The translations under genes and the position numbers were made by a program. A stretch of DNA of 10,391 nt from G020354785 sp965602045 (GTDB lineage: Bacteria; Bacteroidota; Bacteroidia; Bacteroidales; UBA10428). Each line of letters begins with the position of its first letter. Positions within the stretch are counted from its first letter, which is position 1. The notes under the pieces were generated by a model. It was not told where the DNA came from. It ran no database searches and saw only the letters and a program-made list of their open reading frames with translations. Below are positions 1-6,955 of this stretch, in pieces. The stretch covers positions 1 to 10,391 of the forward strand of contig CBFCXR010000078.1 in assembly GCA_965602045.1 (NCBI GenBank), read 5' to 3'.

Positions 1-800
1 CTTTTTTTTCTATAAACTGCATCTCCGATTTTACGCATAAATTCAAGTTCTTCTTTATTAAGAGGTCCTCTCTGAACTTCAGCAATGTTAGCCTCCAGTT
101 GTTTTATATTAGTTGGTGCAGTTAAGCATACCTTAACATTTGGATTTGAGAGGACAAACCTGTAACACATACCGGCTGTAGGTAAAGGTTCTTCTTTTGG
201 CCATTTTCCAGGTCTTCTTAACAAATATCGCCAGCGTGTGGCCGTAAAGCTAATTACATTTGTCTTATGCTTTTCAATATAAGGGAATATATCTTGTTCC
301 GCTCCCCTGTGAGCAGCATTATATCTAATCATTAAAGTATCAACCGAACCGTTATCGGCAAGTTGCCCGGCAAATTTTCTATTATGAGTAGATAATCCAA
401 TATGGCGGATCTTTCCCTCTTCTTTAAGTTTATTAAGCTCCTCAATTGACCTTTCTGAAAATTCTTTCTCTCTTAGAACACCCAGCAGAAAGAAAAAGTC
501 AATGTAATCGGTATTTAACTGGCGAAGTCGTTTTTCCAGGGTTTTACGATAATTGAAATGTCCCGCTATAAAATTATATGCTCCGGTAACAATATAATAC
601 TTATCCCTGTTTATGCTCATAATATCTTTGGTTACGCTAATCATCTGATTGTCAATTCCAAAAAGAAAAAACAAATTAACACCCGAATCAACAGCCTTAT
701 AAATTGCTTTTCTTCCCGGTCTGTATGTTGCCGATAAGCCAAGTCGAAATACCTTCCGGGAATCATTATTTATCGAAGTATATAAAAAATCTTCATTCAT
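1..800 (-). CDS. Aldo/keto reductase-fold protein lacking the catalytic tetrad (partial, C-terminus off left edge)
   Basis: The frame is open from an ATG at 800 to the window edge, giving 266 codons, so the C-terminus is missing. The fold is recognised from AKR landmarks in order: the GVN block after helix 1 (residues 40-42), a TDYIDF strand (97-102), the helix plus EEGKIRHIGLS (about 125-135), and a late block at about 215-240 (VLSNPNVKVCLTAPTNIKQL) matching the cofactor-binding end of AKRs. Against the usual pattern GxNxxDTAxxYG / xxTK / YIDxxxxH, the catalytic Asp aligns with Phe45, Tyr with Asp50, Lys with Gly73 and His with Leu106. The ordinary NADPH-dependent carbonyl reduction is therefore doubtful; it may be a pseudoenzyme or a divergent subfamily. 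It lies 48 bp downstream of the glycosidase-like lipoprotein on the same strand and may share its transcript. The fold call is secure; the activity is not. Confidence 0.85.
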   Translation of the reverse strand, partial: MNEDFLYTSINNDSRKVFRLGLSATYRPGRKAIYKAVDSGVNLFFLFGIDNQMISVTKDIMSINRDKYYIVTGAYNFIAGHFNYRKTLEKRLRQLNTDYIDFFFLLGVLREKEFSERSIEELNKLKEEGKIRHIGLSTHNRKFAGQLADNGSVDTLMIRYNAAHRGAEQDIFPYIEKHKTNVISFTATRWRYLLRRPGKWPKEEPLPTAGMCYRFVLSNPNVKVCLTAPTNIKQLEANIAEVQRGPLNKEELEFMRKIGDAVYRKK

Positions 801-848
801 GATTCTATTTATAAATTCAATTTATTATAATCAATTATACAATTATAA

Positions 849-1820
849 CTACTCAAAATATTCAAATGCATCAATAATATCCAGATATACTCCATCAAAT
901 CCGGCAGTGATTATTTTATGCAGATATGAACCTTCAATTCCGAAAATAATATTCTGCCATTCCTTACTCCAATATCTGACTTTAAAATTGCCTGGCCAAT
1001 GAGGATTTTCAGCTGCCAGCCAGATCGGGGGATTGATATTCCACGCATTTTGCCAGTAAAAGCGATAATCTTCTGCCTCACCGATACTCATATATGAAAT
1101 CACGAGCCGTTTACCTCCATTATCCTTGGTTTTTAATGTATTAATCTCGGAGGATGTGAATTCTTCTTCGTCAAAAAAGAAGTCAATCATAATAAGATCA
1201 TAGTTTGTCTCTGATAATGCTGCAATAAAATCACTCTTTAATGCGAAGTTTTCAGGATTTAACAAAAAAAGAAAATTTTGAGCTTCAGAAAGTGAGTTAA
1301 TATCATCTGTGTTAACATTATATGGCTCATCAGGATATTCCGGTATCACATTTAGTTCTCTTTCCGGTGCTGCAAAAGATATGTAATTTTTAAGATTATT
1401 CTTTTCATAAGATATATCCATTTTTTCATGTGAAAAGCAATAGTCAGTAACCATTACTTCAATATCATTTTCTTCACAAAGATCAAGAAATACCATCATA
1501 TAATCTGTCTCTACTTTTGGTGTTGGCTCATCATCTTCATCATAGCCATAAAGGAAATCCTCGCGTCCAACACCATCAATCGAACTTAAATATATAATTG
1601 CCGGGGAACCATCGGTATCCCCGTTATCTGTTACAAGTTCCTGCCCGTTTTGGGGGATAATAATAAAATTATTATCAAGATTCTTTGCATAAGTACTAAG
1701 GTCTTGTACAAATTTTCTCATTTCCTGTTTATAATCAACCATACCATTTTCATCATCGTCATTTCCACAAGAATAGAAAATAACTATAGCTGTAAAAAAT
1801 AAGTACTTTATAATTTTCAT
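849..1820 (-). CDS. Surface lipoprotein, TM1410/MJ1477-type (GH114-like) putative glycoside hydrolase with permuted block order
   Basis: This 323-residue protein starts with a lipoprotein signal: Lys2/Lys5, a hydrophobic stretch 6-16, and lipobox Phe-Tyr-Ser-Cys18. Gly-Asn-Asp-Asp-Asp-Glu follows, an acidic stretch typical of Bacteroidota lipoproteins exported to the cell surface. The C-terminal part carries the family signature SIGEAEDYRFYW (245-256), then ENPHWPGNFKVRYW (271-284) and GFDGVYLDIIDAFEYFE (307-323), where the acidic residues at strand ends are probably catalytic. Blocks that normally follow that last motif, IIIPQNGQEL (53-62) and SSIDGVGREDFLYG (79-92), are found here at the N-terminus, so the barrel seems circularly permuted. 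Characterised GH114 relatives cleave alpha-1,4-galactosaminan; the substrate here is unknown. The ATG at 1820 is the start giving a proper signal peptide. It is probably the first gene of a small unit with the AKR-like gene. Confidence 0.85.
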   Translation of the reverse strand: MKIIKYLFFTAIVIFYSCGNDDDENGMVDYKQEMRKFVQDLSTYAKNLDNNFIIIPQNGQELVTDNGDTDGSPAIIYLSSIDGVGREDFLYGYDEDDEPTPKVETDYMMVFLDLCEENDIEVMVTDYCFSHEKMDISYEKNNLKNYISFAAPERELNVIPEYPDEPYNVNTDDINSLSEAQNFLFLLNPENFALKSDFIAALSETNYDLIMIDFFFDEEEFTSSEINTLKTKDNGGKRLVISYMSIGEAEDYRFYWQNAWNINPPIWLAAENPHWPGNFKVRYWSKEWQNIIFGIEGSYLHKIITAGFDGVYLDIIDAFEYFE

Positions 1821-1958
1821 ATTTTATTAATCTGTTATTAAGAAAATCTTTAATGTTAAATTAAAAATATTGCTCAGCAAATTAATAAAAAATCATTTAA
1901 AAGATTGGATTCTGTTGATTTAAATTATAGCTCATGACTTTGGCTGAGACTAAGGTCT

Positions 1959-1980
1959 CCTGCGCTATCACCTGCGTTAT
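1959..1980. repeat. Two-copy 12-nt tandem direct repeat in GC-rich patch
   Basis: The sequence cctgcgctat at 1959-1968 recurs as cctgcgttat at 1971-1980, matching at 9 of 10 positions with a 12-nt period. Directly upstream is a short inverted repeat, gagac-taag-gtctc (1946-1959). The patch could be an operator with direct half-sites spaced about one helical turn apart, or a relic of foreign or decayed coding DNA. Its role is unknown. Confidence 0.45.
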
Positions 1981-2025
1981 ACTTCTGTGGCTAAAAAACT
2001 ATGGAGAGTGAAAGAAAAGGCTAAC

Positions 2026-2041
2026 GAAAACAAAAGTTTTC
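2026..2041 (-). terminator. Possible weak hairpin after the TPR gene
   Basis: A perfect 6-bp inverted repeat, gaaaac-aaaa-gttttc, begins 7 bp beyond the TPR stop codon, at the expected end of the leftward carotenoid transcript. On the minus strand it is followed within a few bases by a U-rich stretch (UUUUCUUU). The stem is AT-rich and short, so efficient intrinsic termination is uncertain. Confidence 0.25.
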
Positions 2042-2047
2042 AGGTAT

Positions 2048-2824
2048 TTATCTTTTCTCTGCCAGGTCAGGATATAAATAATTTTTCACCCACAAATAAT
2101 TGGGTTCTATATCAAGTATTTTTCTGTAAATATCATTGGCCTTACTCAATTCATGAGCTTCACTATACCAGCGTCCTAAATTAGTTAAAACGAGAAGATA
2201 TAACCAGTTAGCATCAAGCTCATATTCACCTAACTCAAACATACTTACAGCTTTTTCATGGTAATATATGGCTTTTTTTAAGCCCCCTCCCAGAATTTTC
2301 GGCATATAATATTTCATATTACCTAATTCCATTAACACCTTAGCATTATCCTTATCTAACTCCACTGCTTTATTTATGCTTTTTACGCTTTTAATACCAA
2401 AATCGATGGCCTTTATAGGATTCAGACCGATTTCAAAACCATATAATGCTCCCTGGAGTGAATAAATTTCAGCCTGGGAAGAATGGTATTTTAATAATGT
2501 ATTAGCATATTTTCTGGCTTTATTGAGATAGTAACGGCCTTTGGATTTATCGTTAACAATAATGCAATAAGCTATATATCCATATAAAGTATAAGTCAAA
2601 TCATAAAGGCACTGAATGTTATTGCTTTCATAATAATTTTCTTCCATTTTCTTCATGTGATCCTCCCACAAGTCCATTTGTCCCTTGATAAACGCATTAT
2701 ATATTTGTTCTTGATAACACAATTGTCCGGATGAATAAGTTATTGATATAAAAAGTAGAAATAAAACAAATAACAATTTGTTAATCTTATTAAAATTCAA
2801 TTGCCCTGTTTTTCCAGTTTCCAT
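2048..2824 (-). CDS. Secreted TPR-repeat protein at the end of the carotenoid operon, function unknown
   Basis: The protein has 258 residues. A basic segment (NKINK, 12-16) and a hydrophobic core (17-30) form a signal peptide with likely cleavage near Ser31-Gly33, so the rest should be periplasmic or outer-membrane associated. The mature part is helical with TPR-like units: one around 96-130, one around 150-172 (KAVELDKDNAKVLMELG), one near 178-192 (KKAIYYHEKAVSMF, after a GGG turn) and a last one before the C-terminus (IYRKILDIEPNYLWV). There is no catalytic domain. The ATG overlaps the end of the glycosyltransferase gene by 35 nt, which argues for coupled expression. From that ATG the signal peptide n-region is long; an internal TTG at 2800 (codon 9) would give a more typical signal peptide and only 11 nt of overlap. 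Position suggests a role in placing, transporting or assembling the finished carotenoid glycolipid, but this is inference only. Confidence 0.8.
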   Translation of the reverse strand: METGKTGQLNFNKINKLLFVLFLLFISITYSSGQLCYQEQIYNAFIKGQMDLWEDHMKKMEENYYESNNIQCLYDLTYTLYGYIAYCIIVNDKSKGRYYLNKARKYANTLLKYHSSQAEIYSLQGALYGFEIGLNPIKAIDFGIKSVKSINKAVELDKDNAKVLMELGNMKYYMPKILGGGLKKAIYYHEKAVSMFELGEYELDANWLYLLVLTNLGRWYSEAHELSKANDIYRKILDIEPNYLWVKNYLYPDLAEKR

Positions 2825-3884
2825 ATTTAACTGATTTATTATAAAAGGCTTTTAATACAACAAAAATAAATGTAATTTGTTGAGGAATAATTAGTAATAC
2901 GTTATACAACACAGATTGTCTGCTTAAAATTGAAACAAGCATCCTTAATAATATGGACAGGATAACAAAAATTAAAGCAAGTAGATAATTTGATGCAAAG
3001 ATTATTATAAAAATACCAAACGTAGTAATAAGTGTAAAAAGTGAGGTTAAAATTATACTATTACCAAAAAAGGCAATAACATTTTTTGAAAATCCCTCAA
3101 TACTCTCTTTATAATTATTATACATACGGCATTTTATTTGTCCGTTACTTATTAGTGTTTTAGCCTTATATCCTTTTCTTTTTATCAATTTCACTATTTC
3201 TATATCTTCAACTTTGTGGCCTTTAGCTTTTTCATGCCATTGATTCTTTCTGTATATATCTGCTTTAAATAACATAAACTGCCCATTTGCCGCTGACAAT
3301 GAGGTGTCAGATGTGTATTCTACTAATACTAACGGTAATAAAGAAACTAAGATCCAGTTCATCAATGGCACAGTTAGTTTTTCACCTGTAGTAATCATCT
3401 CCTGCTGAGGAAATATTGAAAGTAGTGCAATATCTTTATTTAACAAATACCATAATGAATTACCTATTAATCCATTTTCAATTATTACATCAGCATCAAG
3501 AAATAAAAAATATGAACCCTGAGCTTTTAATGATAATTGATGACATGCATAATTCTTTCCCAACCATCCCCCGGGAAGTTCTTTACCTGCTACAAACCTT
3601 ATCTTATCAGACTTTTCAACATATTTATTTATAATTACAGGAGTTGCATCATCTGACATATCATCATAAATAATAACTTCATAGTTCTGGTAATCCTGAT
3701 TCAGAATATTATTAATAAGGTTGCCAATATTCTTCTCTTCATTTCTGGCAGGAATTAATATTGAAATAAATGGTTCTTCAGTAATACTTTTTGGTATTAA
3801 CCATTGTCTTGATATAATATTTAAAGCAGCTATAAATATTCTGAGAATTAAAAACCCAAGAACTATGTATGAAATTATTATCAT
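2790..3884 (-). CDS. Family 2 glycosyltransferase, CrtQ/CruG-like carotenoid glycosyltransferase
   Basis: This 364-residue membrane GT2 enzyme probably transfers a sugar from a nucleotide sugar to a carotenoid hydroxyl on the cytoplasmic face. A transmembrane segment at about 2-24 precedes the GT-A domain. Motifs in order are SILIPARNEE (41-50), the nucleotide-binding DDMSDD (74-79), PGGWLGK (104-110, a block shared with staphyloxanthin-type CrtQ and CruG proteins), the metal-binding DAD (130-132), AANGQFMLF (198-206) and the acidic pair ED (226-227). Several hydrophobic segments close the protein (about 275-350). It starts 3 bp after the acyltransferase gene and overlaps the TPR gene by 35 nt. 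With the hydratase upstream, the natural acceptor would be a 1'-hydroxycarotenoid. The family is certain; the acceptor is inferred from context. Confidence 0.88.
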   Translation of the reverse strand: MIIISYIVLGFLILRIFIAALNIISRQWLIPKSITEEPFISILIPARNEEKNIGNLINNILNQDYQNYEVIIYDDMSDDATPVIINKYVEKSDKIRFVAGKELPGGWLGKNYACHQLSLKAQGSYFLFLDADVIIENGLIGNSLWYLLNKDIALLSIFPQQEMITTGEKLTVPLMNWILVSLLPLVLVEYTSDTSLSAANGQFMLFKADIYRKNQWHEKAKGHKVEDIEIVKLIKRKGYKAKTLISNGQIKCRMYNNYKESIEGFSKNVIAFFGNSIILTSLFTLITTFGIFIIIFASNYLLALIFVILSILLRMLVSILSRQSVLYNVLLIIPQQITFIFVVLKAFYNKSVKYGNWKNRAIEF

Positions 3885-3887
3885 AAA

Positions 3888-4496
3888 TTATTCTTTCTGA
3901 CTTTGAATGCACTTTGCTAAAAAGTCATTATATGCCTCTTCTATTTCATCATGACTATATTGGCCCTTATATTCTATAAGATTCATGGTTAACACCGGCC
4001 TTTTATTTGAAAAATAGTCAGTCAGTACAACGAGAAATATCATTTGAAATTCACTATCTGTACCTTGCAGGATTTTTAATAATCCTGTTTCAAATTTTAC
4101 AGGATAGTGGTATGATGACTGAATTTCACCCTGAGGGTAAAATAACAATATATTTGAAGGATCATCCAGAAGGGAAATACAAAAATCAATTGATTCAACA
4201 ACGGATCTTTTCTTTTTATCAACTGAAAATGCTCCTGCTTTACTTAAAATTCTATACTTTTTTAATTGCTCTTCGAGCATCATTACATGAAATTTCTTAT
4301 GAAATAATTTGTAATTCAGATATACCACAAAAAATCCGTCCCACCAGCTAAAATGATTAGCTATAATTATTGTAGGCATATGCCTGAGTTGTATCTCTGA
4401 ATTAATTATAATTTCATGAAAATGCCTTTTTAGCATTATTCTGGTATATTGATTAAATAACCATATATAAAAAGGCCTTTGTTCTGATTTTATCAT
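3888..4496 (-). CDS. PlsC/LPLAT-type acyltransferase, probable carotenoid-glycoside acyltransferase
   Basis: The 202-residue protein has the acyltransferase signature NHxxxxD at Asn47-His48...Asp53, where the His-Asp pair is catalytic. A second block is GAFSVDKKK (88-96), in place of the usual GxxFxxR. The third is FYPQGE (119-124), a variant of FPEGxxS with Gln for the first Glu. The protein is short, with no clear transmembrane helix, so it is probably a peripheral membrane enzyme. General family members acylate lysophosphatidic acid, but this variant motif set and the position between the hydratase and glycosyltransferase genes suggest that it esterifies the sugar of the carotenoid glycoside, like CruD of green sulfur bacteria or CrtO of staphyloxanthin synthesis in role. 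It sits 20 bp after cruF and 3 bp before the glycosyltransferase gene. Another lipid acceptor cannot be excluded. Confidence 0.85.
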   Translation of the reverse strand: MIKSEQRPFYIWLFNQYTRIMLKRHFHEIIINSEIQLRHMPTIIIANHFSWWDGFFVVYLNYKLFHKKFHVMMLEEQLKKYRILSKAGAFSVDKKKRSVVESIDFCISLLDDPSNILLFYPQGEIQSSYHYPVKFETGLLKILQGTDSEFQMIFLVVLTDYFSNKRPVLTMNLIEYKGQYSHDEIEEAYNDFLAKCIQSQKE

Positions 4497-4516
4497 TATT
4501 AGTAAATTATTTATAA

Positions 4517-5161
4517 TTACAAAAGCAGATTTAATCCTAAAAAAAAGATAAACTGGACTAACAGCAAATGTATTGAGATTACGTTTTTAATATCAGTTCG
4601 GGCAGTATATAATAACCCAATGAATCCACAGGACAGTAAAAACCATGCAACATAATTCTGTAGGGGAATTTTATCAGTTATCCAATTCCACATTGATAAT
4701 TTTATTGCTACAGGCTCTAATATTAAGTCAAAGATTAGCATTATTAATCCCCCAATTAATATTCTTATAATTACAGGATATTTTAGCTTATTAATTAATA
4801 TAAATGTACAATATATTAATATAAACCAGTTAAATCCTATAATTAATGGTGTATTCATTATTTTTATACCAAGTACACTATTGTTATATGTATAATTGCC
4901 GAAGATTAAGCCGGTATTTACTCCAATAAGCTCTGCTATAAAGCCTAATATACATAACGATATACTGTAAATTACAAATTTGAATCCCCAGTTTTTGTTA
5001 AAATACAGAATAAAGAACAAATTAATGAGTATAGCAAAAGGAATAATATATATAAATAAATTCCTGGAGTACGGTATACTGAGGCCTATCAGGCCAACGA
5101 TGTAATAAATGATGATAAATTTCTTTACTGAAAACACAGATAATTTAATATATTTCTTCAT
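4517..5161 (-). CDS. cruF: Carotenoid 1',2'-hydratase, CruF family (DUF422)
   Basis: This polytopic membrane protein of 214 residues has about six or seven hydrophobic segments. The family marks are clear: ELIGVNTGLIFGNY (77-90) with Glu77 and the GxxTG turn, PLIIGFNW (105-112), DLILEP (145-150) followed by WNW (158-160), and PLQNYVAW (166-173). CruF and its archaeal bisanhydrobacterioruberin-hydratase relatives add water across the terminal 1',2' double bond of a psi end, giving a tertiary hydroxyl. Its ATG overlaps the TGA of the upstream crtD-like gene as ATGA, so the two are translationally coupled, and the two enzymes act on the same end of the molecule. Its presence argues for a C40 carotenoid with at least one open psi end and provides the hydroxyl for the glycosyltransferase downstream. 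Confidence 0.88.
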   Translation of the reverse strand: MKKYIKLSVFSVKKFIIIYYIVGLIGLSIPYSRNLFIYIIPFAILINLFFILYFNKNWGFKFVIYSISLCILGFIAELIGVNTGLIFGNYTYNNSVLGIKIMNTPLIIGFNWFILIYCTFILINKLKYPVIIRILIGGLIMLIFDLILEPVAIKLSMWNWITDKIPLQNYVAWFLLSCGFIGLLYTARTDIKNVISIHLLLVQFIFFLGLNLLL

Positions 5162-6642
5162 TTATTAAGTGAATAAGATTTAGTAATTTTTTCGGTTACA
5201 ATTTTTGCTGATGCAAGGCATAGAGGAATACCCCCACCCGGATGTACACTTCCTCCGACAAAATATAATCCTTTAAATCTATTAATAAAGTTTTTATGGC
5301 GAAGAAAAGCAGCCAGTTTACTATTTGAACTGTTACCATATATTGCTCCCTTATATGAAGCAGTATTATTTTCAATTGTTCGTGGATCTGCATAATCTTC
5401 GTATTCAATATATGATTCTATGTTTGTATTTAATATCTTATTGATTTTTAATATTATATGTTTTCGTGCTTCATTCACTAGTTTATCCCAGTCCTGGCCG
5501 GAATTATTTGGAGCATTAATCATTACAAACCAGTTTTCGCATCCCTTTGGAGCATCAGCAGGTATGTATTTTGAACTAATATAAATATAAACTGTAGGAT
5601 CATTATAGATCATTTTCTTTGTAAAAATGTGTTCAAATTCAGTTTTATAACATTCGGAAAAAAGTATATTATGTATTTCAAGGTTAGGATATTCATTTTT
5701 TATCCCCCAGAAGAAAATAACAGCTGAAGAAGATAATTCCTGTTTTAACAGGTATCCTGGTATTTTTTTCCCGGGCAGCAGTTGATAATATAATGAGAAA
5801 ATATCAACATCACTTATAACAATATTACTTGAATAATTTTTACCTTTTACTTCAACACCCTTGACATTACTTCCGTTTGTAATAATCTTATCTACCTTAC
5901 TGGATAATAAAAATTCCACTCCCTTATCCCGGGCCAATTTATATAACACATCAACAAGGTTATACATGCCTTTTTCAGGTAAGAAAGCTCCTGTATTATG
6001 TTCCAGGTGAGCAATAATGTTTAATGTGGCCGGGGCTTTATAAGGATTTGAACCATTATAAGTTGCATAACGATTAAATAACTGTACTATTTTTTTGTTT
6101 GTAAACCATAGCCTGTTTCTTTCATACATTGTTTTAAAAGAATCCAAATGCCGAAATTTACAGGCTATATTGAGTGAGGGCGTGGAGAAGATATTTTCAA
6201 ATGTTCGAAACGGACTAAAAATAAATAATTCTTTTGTTAAATCATACATATACTTACTTCTCTGCAAAAAGTTTAACACATTTTCTTTTTTTTCACCGGT
6301 TTTATTTTCTATTTCAGAAGCAAAATCTTTAGTATTTCTAAATGAATTAATAATAGTCCCATCTCTATAAAAATATTTACAAATTATTTCCAGCTGTTTA
6401 AAATTTATCAAATGTTCTGTTTTAGGATAGGAAAACATTATTAATTCGTTTATTAATTCCGGCATTGTCAATAGTGAGGGCCCAGTATCAAACCTGTAAT
6501 CCATGACAGACTTATCGGAAATTTTCCCACCCGGCCTGTTATTTTTCTCAAATACTTTTACTTTAAAGCCTAATTCTGAAAGTCTCAGTGCACAAGCGAT
6601 TCCTGCTATACCGGAGCCTATTATAATAATTTCTTTATTCAT
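5158..6642 (-). CDS. crtD: CrtD-like 1-hydroxycarotenoid 3,4-desaturase (CrtI superfamily)
   Basis: This is a 494-residue FAD flavoenzyme. The N-terminus has the dinucleotide fold GSGIAG (9-14), the ribose-binding Glu32 and RPGGK (36-40), then FDTGPSLLT (51-59). The middle holds a conserved RYATYNGSNPYKAPATLN block and GMYNLV. The C-terminus has the family motif VGGSVHPGGGIP (462-473). The middle and C-terminal blocks resemble the CrtD/methoxyneurosporene dehydrogenase branch of Bacteroidota more than the phytoene desaturase in the same locus. CrtD introduces the 3,4 double bond next to a 1-hydroxy group, which fits with cruF directly downstream and overlapping by 4 nt. It is the first gene of the leftward unit; the ATG at 6642 puts the FAD fold at the very N-terminus, as expected. 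A second-step desaturase of another specificity is the main alternative. Confidence 0.85.
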   Translation of the reverse strand: MNKEIIIIGSGIAGIACALRLSELGFKVKVFEKNNRPGGKISDKSVMDYRFDTGPSLLTMPELINELIMFSYPKTEHLINFKQLEIICKYFYRDGTIINSFRNTKDFASEIENKTGEKKENVLNFLQRSKYMYDLTKELFIFSPFRTFENIFSTPSLNIACKFRHLDSFKTMYERNRLWFTNKKIVQLFNRYATYNGSNPYKAPATLNIIAHLEHNTGAFLPEKGMYNLVDVLYKLARDKGVEFLLSSKVDKIITNGSNVKGVEVKGKNYSSNIVISDVDIFSLYYQLLPGKKIPGYLLKQELSSSAVIFFWGIKNEYPNLEIHNILFSECYKTEFEHIFTKKMIYNDPTVYIYISSKYIPADAPKGCENWFVMINAPNNSGQDWDKLVNEARKHIILKINKILNTNIESYIEYEDYADPRTIENNTASYKGAIYGNSSNSKLAAFLRHKNFINRFKGLYFVGGSVHPGGGIPLCLASAKIVTEKITKSYSLNK

Positions 6643-6955
6643 AAAAGAATAATCCTGTGTTATATAATCGTCAATTAAAGACCCAAATTTTATTAAATTG
6701 CTTTTTATTAATAAATCAGGTCTAAATTTATTTAAATAACTTTATATCGTAGTCTCTGTATTTTTCAAAATGTTCAGTAAATTTATTTCTTTATTTGGAA
6801 AATCTTAAATTGTAAAATACTTATAATAAAGTAGACATTATATTTTATCAATAATTTTTACCTATTTAATAAAAACTTAAGGCAAACTGTTGAATATTTT
6901 GTTTGTTTTTTTATTAAAAGTTATAACTCAAGAGAATATCATTCTAATATAGAAA
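6643..6955. promoter_or_regulatory. Divergent intergenic region between the two carotenoid units
   Basis: This 313-bp, strongly AT-rich, non-coding stretch separates the starts of the crtD-like and crtI genes and must hold the promoters of both units. It contains a perfect 12-bp palindrome, ttatttaaataa (6728-6739), but in such AT-rich DNA this could be chance. A rightward TTTG at 6794-6797 lies 20 nt before tacttata (6818-6825), only a partial match to the Bacteroidota -33/-7 pattern (TTTG, TAnnTTTG). On the minus strand TTTG (6769-6766) lies 19 nt before tataaa (6746-6741). Neither is strong enough to name as the promoter. No Shine-Dalgarno motif precedes either ATG; the crtI leader ends in an A-rich run. 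No riboswitch-like or CarH/MerR-type site was recognised. Confidence 0.55.

Larger units (their letters stand above)
1821..2047. other. Intergenic spacer between TPR gene and lipoprotein gene
   Basis: This 227-bp stretch has no convincing gene. The part next to the lipoprotein start (1821-1925) is very AT-rich and is the likely place for that gene's promoter on the minus strand, but no clear TTTG / TAnnTTTG Bacteroidota promoter pair could be assigned. The part from about 1941 to 1992 is near 52% G+C by count, in contrast to its surroundings, and holds the direct repeat and short inverted repeat listed separately. Confidence 0.5.

Noticed and set aside
1987..2184. Rightward GTG-started frame of 65 codons
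   Set aside because: It has no recognisable family, begins in the spacer and runs antisense through the end of the well-supported TPR gene.
4007..4351. Rightward frame of 114 codons
   Set aside because: It lies wholly antisense within the acyltransferase gene, whose motifs are clear; no domain is visible in the antisense product.
6728..6739. 12-bp perfect palindrome as a specific operator
   Set aside because: It is made only of A and T in a very AT-rich stretch, so chance is a fair explanation; kept as a note in the intergenic entry.
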